A DNA stretch of 64,000 nucleotides from Anaerolineaceae bacterium (GTDB lineage Bacteria; Chloroflexota; Anaerolineae; Aggregatilineales; Phototrophicaceae), in contig NZXX01000010.1 of the NCBI GenBank assembly GCA_002702065.1, positions 1 to 64,000 of the forward strand, in the 5' to 3' direction. The notes under the pieces are model-generated. The model had not been told where the DNA came from, ran no database searches, and saw nothing but the letters and a program-made list of their open reading frames with translations. Both the position numbers and the translations under genes were made by a program. Positions 25,569-34,463 of this stretch are shown here, one piece after another; the stretch's first letter is position 1; every line of letters begins with the position of its first letter.

Positions 25569-27578
25569 ATGCGGCTGCCGTTTGCACTCGAACCATATAC
25601 GCTGTTGGGCAGCCTGGGCAGGGATGAGCGTGCCGCCCCGGTCTTTGATGCGGTCTGGTATGTCGCCGGGGCTGCGGGCGATGGACTGCTGTATCACTTT
25701 CCGGCGGGGTCGCTGGCGGGAGCCAATTATCTGACCGCCGACATGCTGCTCGATGGCGAGTCTGTGGGGGCGTTCCGGCTCGAATTACAGGCAGGCGATG
25801 AGGGGCCGGTGTTCACCTTCGATTATGGGCTGCTGCCCGGTGCCTCGGCGCGGATGCGGCTGCCGCTGGATGCGGTGCAGGCAGGTGGCTGGGTCTATGA
25901 CCGTGAAGGCGCATGGGTGAAGCCGGTTGCAGGCGGGCAGTGGGTTGACCTGCGGCATGTCGACCGGCTGCGGATTGTGCTGCGCGCAGTAGGTGGCAAA
26001 TCCGTGCGCTGGTGCATGACTCCGCTGGTGGCTACGGCTGCCGAACCCCTGAAACTGGCACAGCCGGTGCTGCCACAGGGGGCGCTGCTGGATTCGTTGG
26101 GTCAGAGCACGCTGCGAACATGGCGCGGTAAATCCAGCACGGTGGACGAAGTGGTCGACCGCTTGCAGACTCAGTTACGCAACGCCTCGGCACAGCACTG
26201 GCCGGAAGGCTTTTCGAAGTGGGGTGGCTGGCAGCACAAACAATTCGTGGCGACGGGCTTTTTTCATACCCAGTGGGATGCCGGACGCTGGTGGCTGGTT
26301 GACCCGGAGGGCTGCGCGTTCTGGTCAGCCGGACAGGGTGGCGTTTGCCCGCATGTCGAGGCCAACATCACCGGGCTGGAAGACGCCCTGACGTGGTTGC
26401 CCGGTGCTACCGATGCCGAGTTCGCCACCGCGGTAGACCGTTACCCCGACGCGGTATCGATCGACTTTATGCAGATCAACCTGATGCGTGCGTTTGGCCC
26501 CAATGCGTGGCCGCTTAGTTGGGCGGAATTGACGCTAGGGCAGTTGTGCCGGGCGGGTTTCAACACCATTGGCAGCGGCTCGGACTGGCTGATCGCCAGC
26601 GAAACGGGCTTCCCTTACGTGCGCACGCTGGAACCGCTGGCTGACCCGCAGGCGTCCTTTATCTATCGCGATTTCCCGGATGTGTTCGACCCCGCCTTTC
26701 AACAGGACGCCGCCCGGTTTGCGAAGCAGTTGCAGACCACCCGCGACGACTCCGCCATGATCGGATATTTCCTCATGGATGAACCGGCGTGGCGGATAGG
26801 GGGTGAATCGCCAGCGATGGTGATGCTGTTTGCAACCCAGACCTGTGCCAGCCGCCGCGCACTGGCCGATTTCCTGCGTGAGCGTTATGGCGATGACGAA
26901 AATCTGGCGAAACACTGGGGCGATGGCATTTCGATTGCGGCAGTAATCGACAGCGTGTGGGATCATCCACTCAACGAAACGGCGCTGGCGGACCTGACGG
27001 ACTTCAGCGCGGTGCTGGTCGAGACATATTTCGAGACGCTCAGCGCGACCTGCCAGCAGGCGGATCCGAATCACCTTAATCTGGGTGTACGCTGCGCGAC
27101 CGTGCCGCCGCAGTGGTGCCTGAACGGGATGCACAGCTTTGACGTGCTGACGCTGAACGGCTATGCGGAACGTGTGTCCGCCGATGTGCTGGAAGATGTG
27201 CACAACACGCTGCGGAAGCCGGTGCTGATCGGCGAATGGCATATCGGCGCGCTGGATGTTGGGCTGCCCTCCGCCGGGTTGGGGCCGCGTGTGCGTGACC
27301 AGATGGCGCGTGGGGCGGCTTATCGGGTGTATCTCGAACAGGCGGCGGCGCTGCCCTGGTGCGTGGGGGTGCATCATGCGGCACACTACGATCAGCCAGC
27401 ATTGGGTCGCTATGATGGTGAGGCGGGGAATATCGGTTTCTACGACATCTGCCACCGGCCTTATGACGATCTGATCCGCGCGGCTCGTATCGCACACGAA
27501 CGGCTGTACCCGGTCGTGCTGGGGGAGGAAACCCCGTTTGACGAGCCGCCACCGTACATGCCGCCGCTGTCTGTTTAG
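25569..27578 (+). CDS. GH50-like (agarase-type) glycoside hydrolase
   Basis: A 669-residue protein with an N-terminal beta-rich domain (about 1-170) and a TIM barrel. FFHTQWDAGRWWLVDPEGCAFWSAGQGG, AGFNTIGSGSDW, GYFLMDEPAW (Glu405) and VLIGEWHIGALDVGLPSAGLG (Glu556) follow the order and spacing of GH50 beta-agarases, where two Glu residues act as acid/base and nucleophile. The acid/base motif reads DEPAW rather than the usual NE-type, so specificity for agarose is doubtful. There is no signal peptide. GAAGGGG precedes the ATG. Family membership is inferred from motifs only. Confidence 0.72.
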   Translation: MRLPFALEPYTLLGSLGRDERAAPVFDAVWYVAGAAGDGLLYHFPAGSLAGANYLTADMLLDGESVGAFRLELQAGDEGPVFTFDYGLLPGASARMRLPLDAVQAGGWVYDREGAWVKPVAGGQWVDLRHVDRLRIVLRAVGGKSVRWCMTPLVATAAEPLKLAQPVLPQGALLDSLGQSTLRTWRGKSSTVDEVVDRLQTQLRNASAQHWPEGFSKWGGWQHKQFVATGFFHTQWDAGRWWLVDPEGCAFWSAGQGGVCPHVEANITGLEDALTWLPGATDAEFATAVDRYPDAVSIDFMQINLMRAFGPNAWPLSWAELTLGQLCRAGFNTIGSGSDWLIASETGFPYVRTLEPLADPQASFIYRDFPDVFDPAFQQDAARFAKQLQTTRDDSAMIGYFLMDEPAWRIGGESPAMVMLFATQTCASRRALADFLRERYGDDENLAKHWGDGISIAAVIDSVWDHPLNETALADLTDFSAVLVETYFETLSATCQQADPNHLNLGVRCATVPPQWCLNGMHSFDVLTLNGYAERVSADVLEDVHNTLRKPVLIGEWHIGALDVGLPSAGLGPRVRDQMARGAAYRVYLEQAAALPWCVGVHHAAHYDQPALGRYDGEAGNIGFYDICHRPYDDLIRAARIAHERLYPVVLGEETPFDEPPPYMPPLSV

Positions 27579-27688
27579 CAGCTATCTGAACAGGTAAGCA
27601 GCCCGGACACAGGACGCTGTATCCCTACCAATTCGGCTATCATAGAACCATCTCATCAAATTTTGGACTCATTCTCATCACGAATGGC

Positions 27689-27694
27689 TATAAT
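27689..27694 (+). promoter_or_regulatory. Candidate -10 box of the alpha/beta hydrolase gene
   Basis: A perfect TATAAT lies 36 nt upstream of the ATG. A TTGGAC is 20 nt further upstream, which is longer than optimal, so the -35 box is uncertain. Confidence 0.45.
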
Positions 27695-27729
27695 ACGTGA
27701 CAGCGCTGACACCTGCGGTATGATAGGAC

Positions 27730-28731
27730 ATGGGTAAACGACTACGTACCATCATCCTGCGGCTGATCGGGGTCATGCTGGTCGCGTCATGGGTTGCTGC
27801 TGGCCTGCTGGCAGTCGGTGCCTATCAGGTACTGGCCAGGACGCAGCCGGGCTGCCCTGACTTGCAGGCATATACGCCAGCCGAATACCCGATTCCCGGC
27901 CAGGATGTGACCGCGCCGTATATGATGCCGGATTATGAAACGGTGACATTCCCCAGTCGGGGCACGGGCATCGACCTGAGCGCGTTTTATATCCCGGCAG
28001 CGGATGATCCGGCGGCTGCACCAGCGGTCATCATTGTGCACGGGGTCGCCGCCTGCAAAAATTCGCCCAATGTGCTGCTGCCCGCGGGGATGCTGCACCG
28101 GCATGGCTTTAATGCGCTGGTGCTGGATCTGCGCGATCATGGCGCGTCGGGTGTTGAGGACAGTTATCACGCCGCGGCCACCGAAGAATATTTGGACGTG
28201 CTGGGCGCGTGGGACTGGCTGGTGCATGAGGTGGGCATCGCGCCGGATCGTATCGGCCTGTTCGGGTACTCGATGGGTGGGGCAGCGGTCATTCTGGCAG
28301 CTGCGGAGGAACCGCAGGTCGCGGCCATCTGGACGGACAGTGCGTTTGCCGATGTCGAGATGATTATCGACGGCCTGGTCGAAAGTGCGCCTGGGCTGGC
28401 CTGGCTCAAACCGCTGTCGCTGGCGTATGGCCGGTGGGTGGTCGGCGATGATCTGCTGGTGAACAAGCCGGTCGAAGCCGTGGCCCGGTTGGACAAACGC
28501 CCCCTGTTCATGGTGCATGGCGACGCAGACCCGCTGGTGGGGGTAGAGCACGCCTATGCGCTGCTTGAGGCTTACCCGGCAGCAGAATTATGGGTAACAT
28601 CCGGCAGCAGTCACGTCGAAAGTATCTATGATAACTTCGACGCCTATGAGAGGCGGCTGGTTGCTTTTTTTGAACGATATTTGCAGCATGCGGCGGATAA
28701 GCCGGTTTTTCAGAAAGAAGGAGACTCATGA
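27730..28731 (+). CDS. Alpha/beta hydrolase with N-terminal membrane anchor
   Basis: A 333-residue protein. An N-terminal helix (about 8-35) anchors or exports it. The alpha/beta hydrolase core follows: VIIVHGVAACKNSP (oxyanion region), FGYSMGGAA (nucleophile Ser), VHGDADPLVG (acid Asp) and SSHVESI (catalytic His). It resembles the acyl-peptidase/BAAT-like or YqkD-type membrane-bound hydrolases. Its stop overlaps the next ATG by 4 nt, coupling it to the Gfo oxidoreductase. The substrate is unknown, perhaps an ester or peptide in the cell envelope. Confidence 0.88.
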   Translation: MGKRLRTIILRLIGVMLVASWVAAGLLAVGAYQVLARTQPGCPDLQAYTPAEYPIPGQDVTAPYMMPDYETVTFPSRGTGIDLSAFYIPAADDPAAAPAVIIVHGVAACKNSPNVLLPAGMLHRHGFNALVLDLRDHGASGVEDSYHAAATEEYLDVLGAWDWLVHEVGIAPDRIGLFGYSMGGAAVILAAAEEPQVAAIWTDSAFADVEMIIDGLVESAPGLAWLKPLSLAYGRWVVGDDLLVNKPVEAVARLDKRPLFMVHGDADPLVGVEHAYALLEAYPAAELWVTSGSSHVESIYDNFDAYERRLVAFFERYLQHAADKPVFQKEGDS

Positions 28732-30053
28732 CTGAACGTAAACGTTATGCGCTGGTTGGGACCGGTGGACGCGCCGGGATGTATGTGCGGGCAATTGCCG
28801 ACACCTACCGCGATGTGGCCGAACTGGTGGCCTTTTGCGACCTGAGCCAGACCCGGATGGACTTTTACAACGAAGCCCGCCTGAAAGAAGAATTTAATTA
28901 CCCGCCGGTTCCCACCTATCTGGCCAGCGATTTTGACAAAATGGTCGAAGAAACCAAACCGGATACGGTGATCGTCACCACCATCGACGCCACCCATCAC
29001 ACCTACATCATTCGCGCGATGGAACTGGGCTGTGATGCGATCAGCGAAAAGCCGATGACCACCGATGCCGAAAAAGCCCACGCTATCTTCGACGCCATCG
29101 AACGCACTGGCAAGAGCCTGCGCGTGACCTTCAACTACCGTTATGCACCGGCCTACACCAAACTGCGCGAGGTCGTGAGGGATGGGTTGATCGGCACGCC
29201 GACCCACGTCGACTTCTCCTGGGTGCTGGATACACGGCACGGGGCGGATTACTTCCGGCGCTGGCACCGCGAAAAACAGAATTCCGGTGGTCTGCTGGTG
29301 CATAAGGCGACGCACCATTTTGATCTGGTCAACTGGTGGATCGACTCTTACCCCAAAACCGTCTTTGCGATGGGTGATCTGAAGTTCTACGGCAAGGAAA
29401 ACGCCGAGGCGCGTGGCGAGCATTACGACTATGTGCGCTACACCGGCGAGCCGGAAGCCGAAAAGGACCCCTTCGCCCTGTTTCTGGATAAAGACCCCAG
29501 CCTGCGCGGGTTGTATCTGAACGCCGAAGCCGAAACCGGTTATCTGCGTGACCGCAATGTGTTCGGCGAACCCGTCACGGCGGAAGATACGATGTGCGTC
29601 ACGGCGCGCTATCGCAGCGGTGTGCTGCTGTCCTACAGCCTGCTGGCCTATACGCCCTGGGAAGGGTTCAAGGTTGCCATCACCGGCACCAAAGGTCGCG
29701 CCGAGCTGGATGTTATCGAAAAGGTGGAAGGCGCGATCATCGGTTCCAAAGACGAATCGGCCAATCTGGAAGCCAGCAAGGGCACGCTCAAGTACACGGA
29801 ACTGCGCGTCTTCCCGATGTTCAAAGAGCCGTATATTGTCGAAATCCCGAAAGCCACTGGCGGGCATGGTGGCGCGGACCCGGTGATGCTGGAGCAGATT
29901 TTCTCGCCCAATCCGCCGGATGATCCGTTCAAGCGGGCTGCCTCGCACATCGACGGCGCGGCCTCCATTCTCATGGGCATCAGCGCCAACAAATCCATCG
30001 ACACCGGCATGCCGGTCAACGTGGATGACCTGCTCAAACTGCCAGAGAAATAG
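28728..30053 (+). CDS. Gfo/Idh/MocA family oxidoreductase
   Basis: This 441-residue protein has the NAD(P)-binding opening YALVGTGGRAGMYVRAIADTY and the conserved EKPMTTD segment, in which Lys is the catalytic residue of the family. The C-terminal substrate domain includes GGLLVHKATHHFDLVNWW with the His pair. It is about 80 residues longer than typical members because of an insertion around 215-290, as in the glycosyl-hydrolase-like (GH109-type) branch. Its place after an alpha/beta hydrolase and near GH20 and GH50-like genes suggests sugar or glycan catabolism. The sugar is unknown. Confidence 0.92.
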   Translation: MTERKRYALVGTGGRAGMYVRAIADTYRDVAELVAFCDLSQTRMDFYNEARLKEEFNYPPVPTYLASDFDKMVEETKPDTVIVTTIDATHHTYIIRAMELGCDAISEKPMTTDAEKAHAIFDAIERTGKSLRVTFNYRYAPAYTKLREVVRDGLIGTPTHVDFSWVLDTRHGADYFRRWHREKQNSGGLLVHKATHHFDLVNWWIDSYPKTVFAMGDLKFYGKENAEARGEHYDYVRYTGEPEAEKDPFALFLDKDPSLRGLYLNAEAETGYLRDRNVFGEPVTAEDTMCVTARYRSGVLLSYSLLAYTPWEGFKVAITGTKGRAELDVIEKVEGAIIGSKDESANLEASKGTLKYTELRVFPMFKEPYIVEIPKATGGHGGADPVMLEQIFSPNPPDDPFKRAASHIDGAASILMGISANKSIDTGMPVNVDDLLKLPEK

Positions 30054-30058
30054 GCCGG

Positions 30059-30688
30059 TTGGCATCGGTTAGGAAGGGTGAGGTTTTCCTTCGGAAGCGC
30101 GGCGAACCGCTCGGCGATCATGGCTACGTACCGGACGCCACACCCCTAGAACGGACAGAATCGGGCGGGTACGTGTTTTATCATTACACCCGCCCGGAAC
30201 ATCTGGAGCAGATATTTGCGCCGGACAGCGGTCTGCGGGCACGGTTGCCGATAGTCGACGGGGAAATTTTTCCTGATCTGACAGGGCGCTATCTGATTGA
30301 AGGTTTCCTCGATCCGCTGCCGCGCTGGATCGTCGATAGTCCCTATTTTGGCGACTTGGGGCTAACGATGATGCGACAGGCCGTGGGTGATCTCTTACTG
30401 CGGATCGAGGTTCCGGCTGATTTCCCCGGATTGTATATGGCTGATCTGGCTCATGCCTTTGAGGTTAGATATTTTCAACTGCACGGCAGCGCCCCACTTG
30501 ACCTGGGCTATAACACCGAGACAGGGCATGAGGCCATGCTGGCGGTGGTTCATTCGTATATACCGTTGGCGGACTATCGCGGCGGTTATGTGGCCCCCAA
30601 CGTCAAGGCGACCCGCATCGATCCCGGAATCGTCATCCCCAATGAATTTGTGTCCATCTGCCAACAGCAGCCATTTTCAGACCTTTGA
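30059..30688 (+). CDS. Hypothetical protein with ART-like motif pattern, TTG start
   Basis: The 209-residue frame begins at a TTG 5 nt after the Gfo stop (TAG within TAGGCC acts as ribosome-binding sequence), so translation is probably coupled. No in-frame ATG exists before residue 100. FYHYTRPEHLEQIFAPDSGLRARLP resembles the first motif of ADP-ribosyltransferase-fold proteins (HYT/HIT then a hydrophobic helix and GL). A later YMADLAHAFEV and a C-terminal IVIPNEFVSI could be the second and third strands. I offer this only as a fold guess. It could act on nucleic acid or protein as a toxin or modifier, or be an unrelated orphan. Confidence 0.5.
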   Translation: MASVRKGEVFLRKRGEPLGDHGYVPDATPLERTESGGYVFYHYTRPEHLEQIFAPDSGLRARLPIVDGEIFPDLTGRYLIEGFLDPLPRWIVDSPYFGDLGLTMMRQAVGDLLLRIEVPADFPGLYMADLAHAFEVRYFQLHGSAPLDLGYNTETGHEAMLAVVHSYIPLADYRGGYVAPNVKATRIDPGIVIPNEFVSICQQQPFSDL

Positions 30689-30888
30689 GTCCATGAACAC
30701 AGGTTGTTCAGGATAATTTCAAGGCAGGGCTGACCAAAGTCTGATATATACCTTAAATGATCTTGGTATTCCCCCTTTACACCCTTGTCACCTTTCCAAA
30801 CCAATGAAGCGAGATTTCGAAATTATTTGGTGACTTTACGGTCGCTCAAAAATATATTAAAATATTAATTATGGAAATATTTAAAATG

Positions 30889-30894
30889 TATAAT
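30889..30894 (+). promoter_or_regulatory. Candidate -10 box of the accessory cassette
   Basis: TATAAT lies in a very AT-rich 60-nt tract just before the 127-residue gene. No good -35 box is present, so it may be activated or rely on the AT tract. The 224-nt gap before it contains no other gene. Confidence 0.5.
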
Positions 30895-30912
30895 AACTAA
30901 AAGGTGACTGAT

Positions 30913-31296
30913 ATGGAACCTGTGACGTTAATTGTCAGCGCTCTGGTAGCCGCAGTGGCGAAACTGGCCGAACCTGCCGTGAATGACGCATACAATGGGC
31001 TAAAGACACTTATCAAACAGCGGTTTGCAGGTAATGCCAAGGTCGAAGGCGCTTTGGAAGGCCTCGAGGAAGACCCGGCCACATGGCGCAAACCTCTGGA
31101 AACAGCACTGGCCCAGACTGATGTCCAGCAAGATAAGGAAATCATCGCGGCTGCCGAAACGTTGCAAAAAGTGGCCGGGCATGAAACAGCGAAGGTGGTC
31201 GTATCGGGCAACCGACAGGAAGGTGGAGAGGGCAATATTCAACAAAATATTGGGCAAGCCGAGAACAGTACGATCAAAGGCTCCGATGGTCAGTAG
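30913..31296 (+). CDS. Helical adaptor protein with NRQEGG/QQNxGQ tail, 127 aa
   Basis: Residues 1-90 form a helical domain (VTLIVSALVAAVAKLAEPAVNDAYNGLKTLIKQRF...) of a kind I associate with the N-termini of STAND and TPR proteins in Cyanobacteria and Chloroflexota. The tail VVVSGNRQEGGEGNIQQNIGQ is nearly repeated near the start of the next gene's product. The ATG at 30913 follows AAGGTG by 7 nt; a GTG at 30904 overlaps that site. The gene is followed after 13 nt by the TPR membrane protein and is likely an operon partner. Function unknown. Confidence 0.65.
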   Translation: MEPVTLIVSALVAAVAKLAEPAVNDAYNGLKTLIKQRFAGNAKVEGALEGLEEDPATWRKPLETALAQTDVQQDKEIIAAAETLQKVAGHETAKVVVSGNRQEGGEGNIQQNIGQAENSTIKGSDGQ

Positions 31297-31309
31297 ATAG
31301 GTACTCATC

Positions 31310-32605
31310 GTGGCATCCGAAGGGAATGACCAGCCACCAGATATAAAAGTTTCTGACAATCGTCAGGAAGGCGGACAGGACAATGTCCAGCAAAATGTTG
31401 GACAGGTCGTTCGCGGCGTTGTGATTGGTATTTTGAAAATATCGCCATTTGTGTTGCTGCCACCGGTGGTTTTTGTGGCGCTTGTGGCCGGTTTCAGGGA
31501 ACACATCCAATGGCAGCAGTCTTTACCTGAGATCATGACCGGCGACTTCAATGTAGCTGTTGCCGAGTTTCTAGAAAATTCGGCGATGGAAGACAGGACA
31601 ATTTCGCGGACAATCAGCCGTAATCTGTTTAACTTTCTGGAAAGCGAATATCAGTCAAGCAACTTTGACCTGGTGGTTCAGGTTGCGCATGACAAAATCG
31701 GGCCGGTTAGCAGCGCAGAAGATGCCAAAAAGCTAGCGCAGGACATTCATGCTGATGTGGTCATTTACGGTACAGTCAGCGTGATCAACAATGAAGCTTC
31801 TATAGCCCCCCTGTTTTATGTGACAGATGCCTACAACACCGACGTTGGAGAATTTACCGGCCAGTATCAGCTTGCGGAGCCGCTGGAAGTGCCGGTCACA
31901 GAGTTGCTGGGGTTTGACGATGTGGCCAACGCCAGACTGCGCCAGAAGACAACCATTTTAGTTGAATTTACAAAAGGGCTCGTATACGTTTCGTCTGAAA
32001 AATTTGCGAGCGCACAACATTCAGTGGAACGAGCCATTGAAGAAGTAGCCAGTTACGGTAGCTTCAACGGTGCCGAGGTGCTTTATGTGGTGGGTTCTAA
32101 CGTTGCCTTGCGTCAGAAAAATGCAGATATGGCAAAGACCTATGCAGATGCCGCCCTCACGCTGAACCCGAATTATGCGCGCGCGTACATTGCACAGGCC
32201 AATGCCTATTATTTGGAACTGGATTTTGAACGTGCGCTGGATTATTACCAGCAGGCGATGCAACTTCCCAACCCGCCTTATGGTGCCTACATCTTTGAAA
32301 AGTGCAATGTCGGGATTGGAAACATTTACGCCTATCTGTACCAGGTTGCCACGCTGCCAGAAGATAAGCTGACTTACGCGCAGCTGGCCCAGTTTCATTT
32401 TGGCGAGGTTATTGCTGCCTATGATCAGAACCATGACACTGGACTTGCAGAATTGACCGCCCTGGCGCATTACGGGCAGGGGGTCATTCATCAGGAAGAA
32501 AGTAACCCAGAGGCGGCAGCCGAATCCTTTAAGCAGGCGCTCGCTATGGGAAAAGGTTCTGATCTGCGCGAACGTGCCCAACGGAGACTTGCTGAAGTGA
32601 GTTAA
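31310..32605 (+). CDS. TPR membrane protein with CsgG/TolB-like domain
   Basis: The 431-residue protein starts at GTG. Residues 13-35 hold KVSDNRQEGGQDNVQQNVGQ, matching the tail of the previous gene's product. One membrane helix follows (ISPFVLLPPVVFVALVAGF). The region ADVVIYGTVSVINNEASIAPLFYVTD resembles the nucleotide-free TolB/CsgG-like fold used in periplasmic or sensory proteins. The C-terminal half has TPR repeats: AKTYADAALTLNPNYARAYI, YLELDFERALDYYQQAMQL and a last one near LAHYGQGVIHQEES. The membrane orientation suggests a sensor or scaffold. It probably works with the flanking adaptor and lipoprotein. No enzymatic motif is seen. Confidence 0.7.
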   Translation: MASEGNDQPPDIKVSDNRQEGGQDNVQQNVGQVVRGVVIGILKISPFVLLPPVVFVALVAGFREHIQWQQSLPEIMTGDFNVAVAEFLENSAMEDRTISRTISRNLFNFLESEYQSSNFDLVVQVAHDKIGPVSSAEDAKKLAQDIHADVVIYGTVSVINNEASIAPLFYVTDAYNTDVGEFTGQYQLAEPLEVPVTELLGFDDVANARLRQKTTILVEFTKGLVYVSSEKFASAQHSVERAIEEVASYGSFNGAEVLYVVGSNVALRQKNADMAKTYADAALTLNPNYARAYIAQANAYYLELDFERALDYYQQAMQLPNPPYGAYIFEKCNVGIGNIYAYLYQVATLPEDKLTYAQLAQFHFGEVIAAYDQNHDTGLAELTALAHYGQGVIHQEESNPEAAAESFKQALAMGKGSDLRERAQRRLAEVS

Positions 32606-32635
32606 CTTTTGGAAGCAAAGTTGATGGAGGGGAAA

Positions 32636-33520
32636 ATGAACCGGAGAACCGAATACGGCTGCTGGTTCGTGATGACACTTCTGATCTGTGTTATGGTGTC
32701 GGCCTGTAATCTGGATGTAGCTTCCACTGAGGAAGCGCTGACACTCATGGATACTGAACCGCCAGTGACAGTAGCATCCGTTACCCCGACTCCGTCCGAC
32801 ACCCCAACGCCAATGCCACCAACAGAGGTGTCGTCCATTCCTACCGAAACCCCAACAGAATCCGCGACATTTACGCTGACTTCAAGCCGTACTCCAACCG
32901 CGACCACCACACAAACGCCCATACCGGGTCCTCCGGCCGAGGCGTGGACAGATGGTCAGACCTTGATGATTAATAACACCAGAGGTGCATGGCTGCGCCC
33001 CTCGCCCGATTCTAACACGAACATCGTAATCCTGGTGCTGGTCCATCGTCGGTCAGTTGTGATTACAGGATCGGCCGTTCACGATGGTGTGCAATGGTGG
33101 TGGCCGGTTCGGGTTGCAAGCAGCGAGACGACAGGCTGGGTTGAACAGGCATCCCTGATTGATCCGACAACGTTACCGACTGCTGCCCCGACGCGCCGAC
33201 CGCCTACTGCCCGCCCGAATGTTCCCGTGGTGCCTACATCACCCGTGCAAACACCTGAACTGCTGCAGCATCCACCGGCGACACCACGTCCTGATCAGGA
33301 TGGTGACGGTTTCCCCGATAGTGTCGACGCATGTCCTGCTGTACCGGGTCCAGTTGGGGGTTGTCCAAGGGTGATTGCTCCGCCGACACTCATCCTAATA
33401 ACACCGCTTCCATTGGCGACGGTGCTGCCCGTAAATTCTCCAGAGATGTTGCCCTCCCCGCTGGCTCAACAAAAGACTGCGCCGTCTGTGGTGATCGCTC
33501 CCAGTATTTCTCCACCATAA
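32636..33520 (+). CDS. SH3b-domain lipoprotein with calcium-binding-type repeat
   Basis: The 294-residue product has a signal peptide ending in a lipobox (MVSAC, Cys near residue 21), so it is probably lipid-anchored on the outer face. A T/P-rich linker of about 70 residues follows. Next is a bacterial SH3 domain (WTDGQTLMINNTRGAWLRPSPDSN... to ETTGWVEQASLID), which usually binds cell-wall peptides. Then comes DQDGDGFPDSVDACP, a thrombospondin type-3-like Ca2+-binding motif common in OmpA-type and exoproteins. The ATG at 32636 has GGAGGGG upstream. It starts 30 nt after the TPR gene's stop. Confidence 0.75.
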   Translation: MNRRTEYGCWFVMTLLICVMVSACNLDVASTEEALTLMDTEPPVTVASVTPTPSDTPTPMPPTEVSSIPTETPTESATFTLTSSRTPTATTTQTPIPGPPAEAWTDGQTLMINNTRGAWLRPSPDSNTNIVILVLVHRRSVVITGSAVHDGVQWWWPVRVASSETTGWVEQASLIDPTTLPTAAPTRRPPTARPNVPVVPTSPVQTPELLQHPPATPRPDQDGDGFPDSVDACPAVPGPVGGCPRVIAPPTLILITPLPLATVLPVNSPEMLPSPLAQQKTAPSVVIAPSISPP

Positions 33521-33677
33521 CAAGCGTGCGCAGTACCAATTTGTTAAGTCCAATTCCGGTAGGCAGGTTGTCCTGAAATCGCTAAACTACAGGGATGCAC
33601 GACGCAGGGTTGCTGCGTGGTGTGCGGTTGTTATGGGCTTGAAAACAACTTCATTTTGATGACAAAAGAGGGTATGC

Positions 33678-34463
33678 ATGCAGCTTGAAGGGAAAGTCGC
33701 ACTGGTGACGGGCGGCAGCTCCGGCATTGGCAAGGCGTCGGCGCTGTTGTTCGCACAGCAAGGGGCGAAGGTCGCGGTCAATGGGCACTCCGAGGAGCAT
33801 GTCAACGCGGCGGTTGCCGAAATTCGGGCGGCGGGTGGTGTGGCGATCCCTGCCGTGGCGGATGTGTCTGTGCCGGATGAGATGGAACAGGCTGTCCGCC
33901 GGATTGCAGATGAGTGGGGCACCATTGATGTGGTGTTTGCCAATGCGGGGATCAACGGGGTGTGGGCCCCGCTGGATGAAATCACGGCTGAAGAGTGGGA
34001 TAAAACCCTGGATGTGAACCTGAAGGGAACGTTTCTGTCCGTGAAATATGCGCTGCCCTATCTGAAGCAGCAGGGTGGCTCGGTCATCATCACATCGTCG
34101 GTCAATGGCACGCGCATCTTCAGCAACAGCGGCGCGACTGCCTATGCCTGTTCCAAAGCGGCGCAGGTGGCGTTCGCCAAAATGACCGCCCTCGAACTGG
34201 CGCGTTACAAAATCCGTGTCAATGTCATCTGTCCCGGCTGGGTGAAAACCGATATTGGTCAGAGCACGGACCGGCGCAATCTGGAAAATGTGCGCTACCC
34301 GGTGCAGTTCCCGGATGGCAGCAAAATTCCGCTGACCAACGGCGGACCGGGCCTGCCGGAGCAGGTGGCACAGCTTGCATTGTTTCTGGCGTCCGATCTG
34401 TCAAATCACATCACGGGAACGGAGATGTGGATTGACGGCGGCGAATCATTGATTGTGGGGTAA
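33678..34463 (+). CDS. Short-chain dehydrogenase/reductase (SDR)
   Basis: A classical SDR of 261 residues: cofactor loop TGGSSGIGKA, NAG motif ANAGING, catalytic Ser in ITSSVNG and Tyr-x3-Lys in YACSK, with the C-terminal TGTEMWIDGGESL. It reduces or oxidises a hydroxyl of a sugar, steroid or related metabolite with NAD(P). The aldo-keto reductase gene overlaps its stop by 1 nt, so the two are coupled. Confidence 0.95.
   Translation: MQLEGKVALVTGGSSGIGKASALLFAQQGAKVAVNGHSEEHVNAAVAEIRAAGGVAIPAVADVSVPDEMEQAVRRIADEWGTIDVVFANAGINGVWAPLDEITAEEWDKTLDVNLKGTFLSVKYALPYLKQQGGSVIITSSVNGTRIFSNSGATAYACSKAAQVAFAKMTALELARYKIRVNVICPGWVKTDIGQSTDRRNLENVRYPVQFPDGSKIPLTNGGPGLPEQVAQLALFLASDLSNHITGTEMWIDGGESLIVG

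Noticed and set aside
28710..30065. Open frame of 451 codons antisense to the Gfo oxidoreductase
   Set aside because: The plus-strand gene has conserved NAD-binding and catalytic motifs. The reverse frame shows none and is a shadow of GC-rich codon use.
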